64,000 nt of DNA from Megasphaera sp. AM44-1BH (GTDB lineage Bacteria; Bacillota; Negativicutes; Veillonellales; Megasphaeraceae): the NCBI RefSeq assembly GCF_003467125.1, contig NZ_QSFA01000001.1, forward strand, positions 372,001 to 436,000, in the 5' to 3' direction. Positions 59,786 to 64,000 of this stretch are shown here, piece by piece. Each line of letters opens with the position of its first letter. Within the stretch, counting starts at the first letter, position 1. The position numbers and the translations under genes are program-made. The notes below the pieces were generated by a model. That model was not told the origin of the DNA, made no database searches, and saw only the letters and a program-made list of their open reading frames with translations.

Positions 59786-60763
59786 TCAGGTAAAGGTAAG
59801 ATAGCCCAGGTGGACCAGGAAGTAGAACATGGGATAAAACAGAAATATGTAAAAGGCCGTCGTCGTAATAAAGGCAGACATGGCCAGATTGACATTGAGA
59901 TTATACAAGCGCACGGCAAAGAGGGAAAAGATAGCCGTCGGCATCGACATGAGAATCATGAGCGTCCCGATGAGGACAGGGTCGGTAAAGCAAAACCGGC
60001 TCAGAACGTAACAGATGGCCGGCGTCACCAGCAGCTTGATCGGCACAAGATCAAAGGTCTTCTTATAATACCGGGGAAACGCTGAAAATTCTATCATGAA
60101 CCCAATCGGTACCAGTCCGGACCAGGCCCCGATATGAATCAGCCCCTGAAAGGCATAATCCAGTATCTGTGGTCTGGGAATCCCGAGAGCACAAAGTGCA
60201 ATACCCAGAGCCATGCCGACGACAGGCATCTGATTCCAGTTGATAAAGACTTTACGCCAGTTCAGAGAGACCAGACTGAGATGGCCGCCCGCTTCGGCAC
60301 TGTATTTATAATAGGCACCCAGCGGAAATGCAATGAAAAAAGTGATAAAGTTCTGGAATACAGCCGTCAGCTGGGCATAGGCAAAGCCCCGTTCACCATA
60401 CAGGATATAGCCGCATAAACCGCCCAACGTCCCCAGATTTGTCAGGAGCGCCGCCAGGATGTAACTGCCCTGATCGGCCATAGAAGTGAATTTGCGCTGC
60501 CGGTGAAAGAGAAAAATGACCCCTACAGGTATAAATGCATTGAGTACCATGAAGACAGGCAGCAGCATGAGATGCGGTTTAATCGGAAGAACCCAGAACG
60601 TCAGCGTCGTCAGCAGTGTTGTGATGATAGTGATGTTGACGCGGATAAGGATATTACATTGTTTTTCATCCAGCCACCGTTTCTGCCGGCACGCATACCC
60701 GGCTGCCATAGGCAGGACCACATCGATAAATAAAAAAATGATACGGATACCAACTTCCCCCAA
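59786..60763 (-). CDS. AEC-family transporter
   Basis: This 325-residue membrane protein has about ten helices arranged in two halves, with the family residues NLGTLGGLCGYILYGERG and ALGIPRPQ. AEC proteins export or exchange organic acids such as malate. The start is TTG at 60763 with AAGGAAA upstream; the next Met is residue 19, inside the first helix. Substrate unknown. Downstream is a lipoprotein gene. Confidence 0.87.
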   Translation of the reverse strand: MGEVGIRIIFLFIDVVLPMAAGYACRQKRWLDEKQCNILIRVNITIITTLLTTLTFWVLPIKPHLMLLPVFMVLNAFIPVGVIFLFHRQRKFTSMADQGSYILAALLTNLGTLGGLCGYILYGERGFAYAQLTAVFQNFITFFIAFPLGAYYKYSAEAGGHLSLVSLNWRKVFINWNQMPVVGMALGIALCALGIPRPQILDYAFQGLIHIGAWSGLVPIGFMIEFSAFPRYYKKTFDLVPIKLLVTPAICYVLSRFCFTDPVLIGTLMILMSMPTAIFSLFAVRLYNLNVNLAMSAFITTTAFYIFLFYPMFYFLVHLGYLTFT

Positions 60764-60804
60764 GAGTTATTTCCTTCTTTCTTCTCTCTATATCTTAATA
60801 CATC

Positions 60805-61470
60805 TTATCGTCTGGCTTTTTTGAACGCCTCAGCCATAGAAAACGTAAGCGGTTCGGATGAGGCCGTCACTTCTATGATAGAATCCATAACTTTGCGAAA
60901 TTCTTCTTTTTTCTTGGACAGCATGTATAATTTTGCCGTATTGCGGGCATCCCACAATGCGTCATGCATCTGACCATCAAAAGGTTCCCCCGTCGTTTCG
61001 ATTGCCTTATCCAGAGAAATGATATTATCCAGTCCCAGCAGATTGCAGTATATCTGCTGAAAATTCTGCCAGTGCCCCAGCATCCAGGATACGCGGTCTG
61101 CCTGGGTATTGATTTTTTTCAGGCGCATTTCATTATGGAGCTGGCGCCAGTCATTTTCACTCCAGGCATACATTTCATAGTCATTTTCGCCGGTTTCATT
61201 GCACCAGTCCAGAAACCGCCGGAATACCGGTACGAACGTATCGGCCTGACGAAGCATATCCATAGTGATTCCCGTCAGCTCCTGACAGGTCTCATCCATT
61301 TCTGTCGCATATTTGGGCAGGACATATTCTTTGAAACTGCTGATTTCCTGTGCCTGTTCATCGAGTTTGACCGCACCTATTTCGATGATTTCTCCCGGGC
61401 AGATTTTTCGTATCTGCCGCCGCTCCTTGCTGATGGGATTCATTTCAAAATCCACGAATACTAATTTCAT
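60805..61470 (-). CDS. DEDDh-type 3'-5' exonuclease (KapD/ERI-1-like)
   Basis: This 221-residue exonuclease has motif I VFVDFEMNP (Asp and Glu), motif II in EMYAWSENDWRQL, and motif III HDALWDARNTAKL with the catalytic His and Asp. This resembles inhibitor of KinA (KapD) and eukaryotic ERI-1 RNA exonucleases. The start is placed at the ATG at 61470; AGGATGACC lies upstream. No operon partner is visible. Confidence 0.85.
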   Translation of the reverse strand: MKLVFVDFEMNPISKERRQIRKICPGEIIEIGAVKLDEQAQEISSFKEYVLPKYATEMDETCQELTGITMDMLRQADTFVPVFRRFLDWCNETGENDYEMYAWSENDWRQLHNEMRLKKINTQADRVSWMLGHWQNFQQIYCNLLGLDNIISLDKAIETTGEPFDGQMHDALWDARNTAKLYMLSKKKEEFRKVMDSIIEVTASSEPLTFSMAEAFKKARR

Positions 61471-61580
61471 GATGGTCATCCTATCTCTCATTCACTCTAA
61501 TTTAAAGGCTTATCATGTAATTATACCACAAGTCCCCGCCCTTTCACACGGTAATTCGCAAAGCAAAAACATTCTGTGAC

Positions 61581-61630
61581 ACAAGACAAAAACTCCTGCC
61601 AGATGGTGCTGGCAGGAGTTTTTGTCTTGT
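61581..61630. terminator. Perfect 21-bp hairpin after phosphoketolase
   Basis: 61581-61601 and 61610-61630 are perfect inverted arms with an 8-base loop, built on AACTCCTGCCA and T/A-rich ends. It terminates the minus-strand phosphoketolase gene. Confidence 0.85.
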
Positions 61631-61655
61631 GATACTGAAAGAGGATAGTGATGTA

Positions 61656-64000
61656 TCAGTCTTCCCATTTCCACTGGGATACTTCCGGTAAATCAACGCC
61701 CTTGTCATGAATGTATTGCTTGTGTTCAACGAGTTTGTCATTCATTTTCTGGAATAGGTAAGCCCCCCGGTTTCCAAGGTTCGGGAGTCGTTTCAGAGCG
61801 CTGCGGACGAGGTGGAAACGGTCAACGTTATTTTGTACGCGCACGTCGAACGGTGTCGTTATGGTACCTTCTTCGCGATAACCGCAGACATGCATGAGAC
61901 GGTTATTATGACGGTGATAAGTCAGTTCATGGACCAGTTTGGGATAGCCATGGAAGTTGAAAATGACCGGTTTGTCTTTGGTAAAGAGCATATCGTATTC
62001 GACATCGGTCAGACCATGGGGATGTTCCGTCTGAGGCAGGAGTTTGAACAGGTCTACGACATTGATGAAGCGGATTTTCAATTCTGGCAGTTCTTTCCGC
62101 AGAATCGATACGGCAGCCAGTGCTTCCAGTGTCGGCGTTTCACCGGCGCAGGCAAATACGATGTCCGGGTCCTGTCCCTGGTCATTGGAAGCCCAGTCCC
62201 AGATGCCGATACCCTGGGTGCAGTGTTTGACAGCTTCTTCCATAGACAGCCATTGCGGACGGGGATGTTTGCTGGCAATGATGACATTGACAAAGTTCTG
62301 GGTGCGCAGGCATGTATCCATAGTTGCCAGGAGGCAGTTCGTATCAGGCGGCAGGAAAATGCGGACGACATCAGCGTTTTTATTGGCCATATGATCCATG
62401 AAGCCGGGATCCTGATGGGTGAATCCATTGTGGTCCTGCTGCCAGACCGTCGAACACATCATGAGGTTCAGGGAGGCAATGCTGTGTCTCCACGGAAGCT
62501 GATTGCATACTTTCAGCCATTTTGCATGCTGGGCAGCCATAGAATCGACAATACGCGAGAAGGCTTCATAGGTGTCAAAGAAGCCGTGGCGGCCCGTCAG
62601 GAGATATCCTTCCAGCCAGCCTTCACACATGTGTTCCGACAGCATGGAATCCATGACCCGGCCAGACGGAGACAGGTGGTCGTCTTCTGCCGTTGCCTGT
62701 ACATTCCAGTCTCTGTTTTCTACATCAAAGACGGCCTGGAAACGGTTGGAGTTGTTTTCGTCAGGAGAGAAAATCCGGAAGTTTTTCGCATCGTCATTCA
62801 GTTTGAAAATGTCGCGGATATACGGTCCGAGATTCTGCGTATCCTGGCTGTCTTTTTCTCCGTGACTTCCAATGTCAAAAGCGTAGTCCCGGAAGTCAGG
62901 CAGGCGCAGTTCCCGGTACAGGATGCCTCCATTGGCATGGGGATTCATACCGATACGGCGGTCGCCTTCCGGAGCCAGTGCCCGCAGTTCGGGCAGCAGT
63001 TTACCTGTTTCATCAAATAATTCTTCTGCATGATAACTATGGAGCCAGTCCGAAAGGAGCTGCAGATGTTCCGGCTTGTCCATGGCAATCGGTACCTGAT
63101 GGGCCAGGAAATTTCCTTCAATGCGTTTGCCATCGACTACTTTCGGGCCGGTCCATCCTTTCGGCGTGCGCAGGATGACCATAGGCCATACGGGACGTGT
63201 GGCATCGTTCTGCTGCCGGGCATGATTGTGGATTTCTTTAATCCGGGCAATGACGGTATCCATCGTATCTGCCATCAGACGGTGCATCGTCATAGGATCG
63301 TCGCCTTCGACGAAGTATGGTTCCCAGCCACAGCCATGGAAGAAATCGACTAATTCCTGGTGGGACATGCGGCCAAAGATGGTCGGATTGGCAATTTTAT
63401 ATCCGTTCAGATTGAGAATAGGCAGTACAACACCGTCTGTAATCGGATTGATGAATTTATTGCACTGCCAGGACGTAGCAAGCGGTCCTGTTTCGGCTTC
63501 GCCGTCACCTACGACAGTAGCGGCAATCAGGTCGGGGTTGTCAAAAATAGCGCCGCATGCATGGGCAATCGAATAGCCTAGTTCGCCGCCTTCATGGATG
63601 GAACCCGGCGTTTCCGGTGCACAGTGGCTGGGCACGCCGCCTGGGAAGGAAAACTGTTTGAACAGTTTCTGCATCCCTGCTTCATCCTGAGAAATATTCG
63701 GATAGATTTCACTATACGATCCATCCAGATAATCGTTGGCAATAAAGAAATTTCCGCCATGACCCGGCCCGGATAATAAAATCAAATCCAGGTCATACAG
63801 TTTAATCAGACGGTTCATATGGACGAATACAAAATTCTGTGCCGGTACAGTTCCCCAATGGCCGACAATTTTCTTTTTAATCATGTCCGGTGTGAGTGGC
63901 TTTTTGAGGAGCGGGTTATCCAATAAATACAGCTGGCAGGCTGACAGATAATTGGCAGCGCGCCAAAACTTGTTCATTTTTTCCAGATAGGCATTACTTG
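61656..64000 (-). CDS. Phosphoketolase (xylulose-5-phosphate/fructose-6-phosphate), partial
   Basis: At least 781 residues of a thiamine-diphosphate enzyme that splits xylulose 5-phosphate (or fructose 6-phosphate) into acetyl phosphate and a smaller sugar phosphate. It has GPGHGGNFF and the ThDP-binding GDGEAETGPLATSWQCNKF. The in-frame sequence continues upstream of the ATG at 63977 as SNAYLEK before MNKFWRAANYL, matching the normal phosphoketolase N terminus, so the true start lies past the window edge. It ends at a perfect hairpin terminator. Confidence 0.94.
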   Translation of the reverse strand, partial: SNAYLEKMNKFWRAANYLSACQLYLLDNPLLKKPLTPDMIKKKIVGHWGTVPAQNFVFVHMNRLIKLYDLDLILLSGPGHGGNFFIANDYLDGSYSEIYPNISQDEAGMQKLFKQFSFPGGVPSHCAPETPGSIHEGGELGYSIAHACGAIFDNPDLIAATVVGDGEAETGPLATSWQCNKFINPITDGVVLPILNLNGYKIANPTIFGRMSHQELVDFFHGCGWEPYFVEGDDPMTMHRLMADTMDTVIARIKEIHNHARQQNDATRPVWPMVILRTPKGWTGPKVVDGKRIEGNFLAHQVPIAMDKPEHLQLLSDWLHSYHAEELFDETGKLLPELRALAPEGDRRIGMNPHANGGILYRELRLPDFRDYAFDIGSHGEKDSQDTQNLGPYIRDIFKLNDDAKNFRIFSPDENNSNRFQAVFDVENRDWNVQATAEDDHLSPSGRVMDSMLSEHMCEGWLEGYLLTGRHGFFDTYEAFSRIVDSMAAQHAKWLKVCNQLPWRHSIASLNLMMCSTVWQQDHNGFTHQDPGFMDHMANKNADVVRIFLPPDTNCLLATMDTCLRTQNFVNVIIASKHPRPQWLSMEEAVKHCTQGIGIWDWASNDQGQDPDIVFACAGETPTLEALAAVSILRKELPELKIRFINVVDLFKLLPQTEHPHGLTDVEYDMLFTKDKPVIFNFHGYPKLVHELTYHRHNNRLMHVCGYREEGTITTPFDVRVQNNVDRFHLVRSALKRLPNLGNRGAYLFQKMNDKLVEHKQYIHDKGVDLPEVSQWKWED

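Noticed and set aside
61812..63020. 402-codon plus-strand reading frame
   Set aside because: Antisense of phosphoketolase.
1..64000. CRISPR arrays, tRNA or rRNA genes, transposases, phage genes
   Set aside because: I looked for regularly spaced repeats, cloverleaf or rRNA-like sequence and mobile-element proteins and saw none. Formal scans (tRNAscan-SE, CRISPR finders) could still find a weak case.

Overview
The window looks like a chromosomal segment of an anaerobic Negativicutes bacterium, with Megasphaera the closest guess. This is inferred from gene content only. Firmicutes-type information genes (RNase J, GdpP, YybS, L9, LonC, DnaB), AGGAGG ribosome binding sites, and T-box and SAM-I leaders are combined with acyl-CoA fermentation enzymes (butyryl-CoA:acetate-type CoA-transferase, short-chain acyl-CoA dehydrogenase, FAD-linked D-lactate/glycolate dehydrogenase) and phosphoketolase. 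I saw no rRNA, tRNA, CRISPR array, IS element or prophage. Gene density is high and most genes are on the minus strand.

Layout. 1-4000: a polar amino-acid ABC importer with two tandem lipoprotein receptors and a small membrane protein. 4000-5770: a GntR regulator overlapping a short QueG-like Fe-S protein. 5770-14240: a minus-strand housekeeping block, rnj-yybS-gdpP-rplI-lonC-dnaB. 14300-17030: a secreted unknown, thiD, a SixA-type phosphatase and an ArsR regulator. 17150-20970: a zinc island (beta-lactamase-like hydrolase, Fur/Zur-type regulator, ZnuB, ZnuC, divergent ZnuA) with a palindrome over the divergent promoters. 20980-25000: CoA-transferase, MalY-type C-S lyase and an MscS channel.

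25100-28800 holds the most striking unit: an Rrf2 regulator with a cysteine triad, an acyl-CoA dehydrogenase fused to an ETF-alpha FAD domain and a rubredoxin, and a flavodiiron protein. Together they read as an acyl-CoA-driven O2 or NO reductase.

29400-37860: sulfur amino acid functions, namely a methionine gamma-lyase-like enzyme with a divergent LysR regulator, an M20 hydrolase, and a complete amino-acid ABC importer. The importer lies behind a zinc-methyltransferase-like (URO-D superfamily) gene and a T-box leader read here as cysteine-specific. 37900-41700: an SDR, a GlcD-type flavoprotein and an MFS transporter behind an unidentified structured leader with an attenuator. 41700-48120: a ferric/hexose-phosphate-type ABC importer in one operon with a YesM/YesN-type two-component system. 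48370-50270: a SAM-I riboswitch with an orphan MetQ, thioredoxin and a TSCPD protein.

50280-54700: PhzF, a MocR regulator, a frameshifted TetR gene, a UlaG-like metallohydrolase and an XRE regulator. 54700-57100: an e(P4)-type phosphatase with a long structured leader, RraA and a hotdog thioesterase. 57230-59100: a tandem EIIA-Glc protein whose second domain has lost both histidines, a NusG-II protein and a Gx-family membrane protein. 59160-64000: a lipoprotein, an AEC transporter, a DEDDh exonuclease and phosphoketolase running off the right edge.
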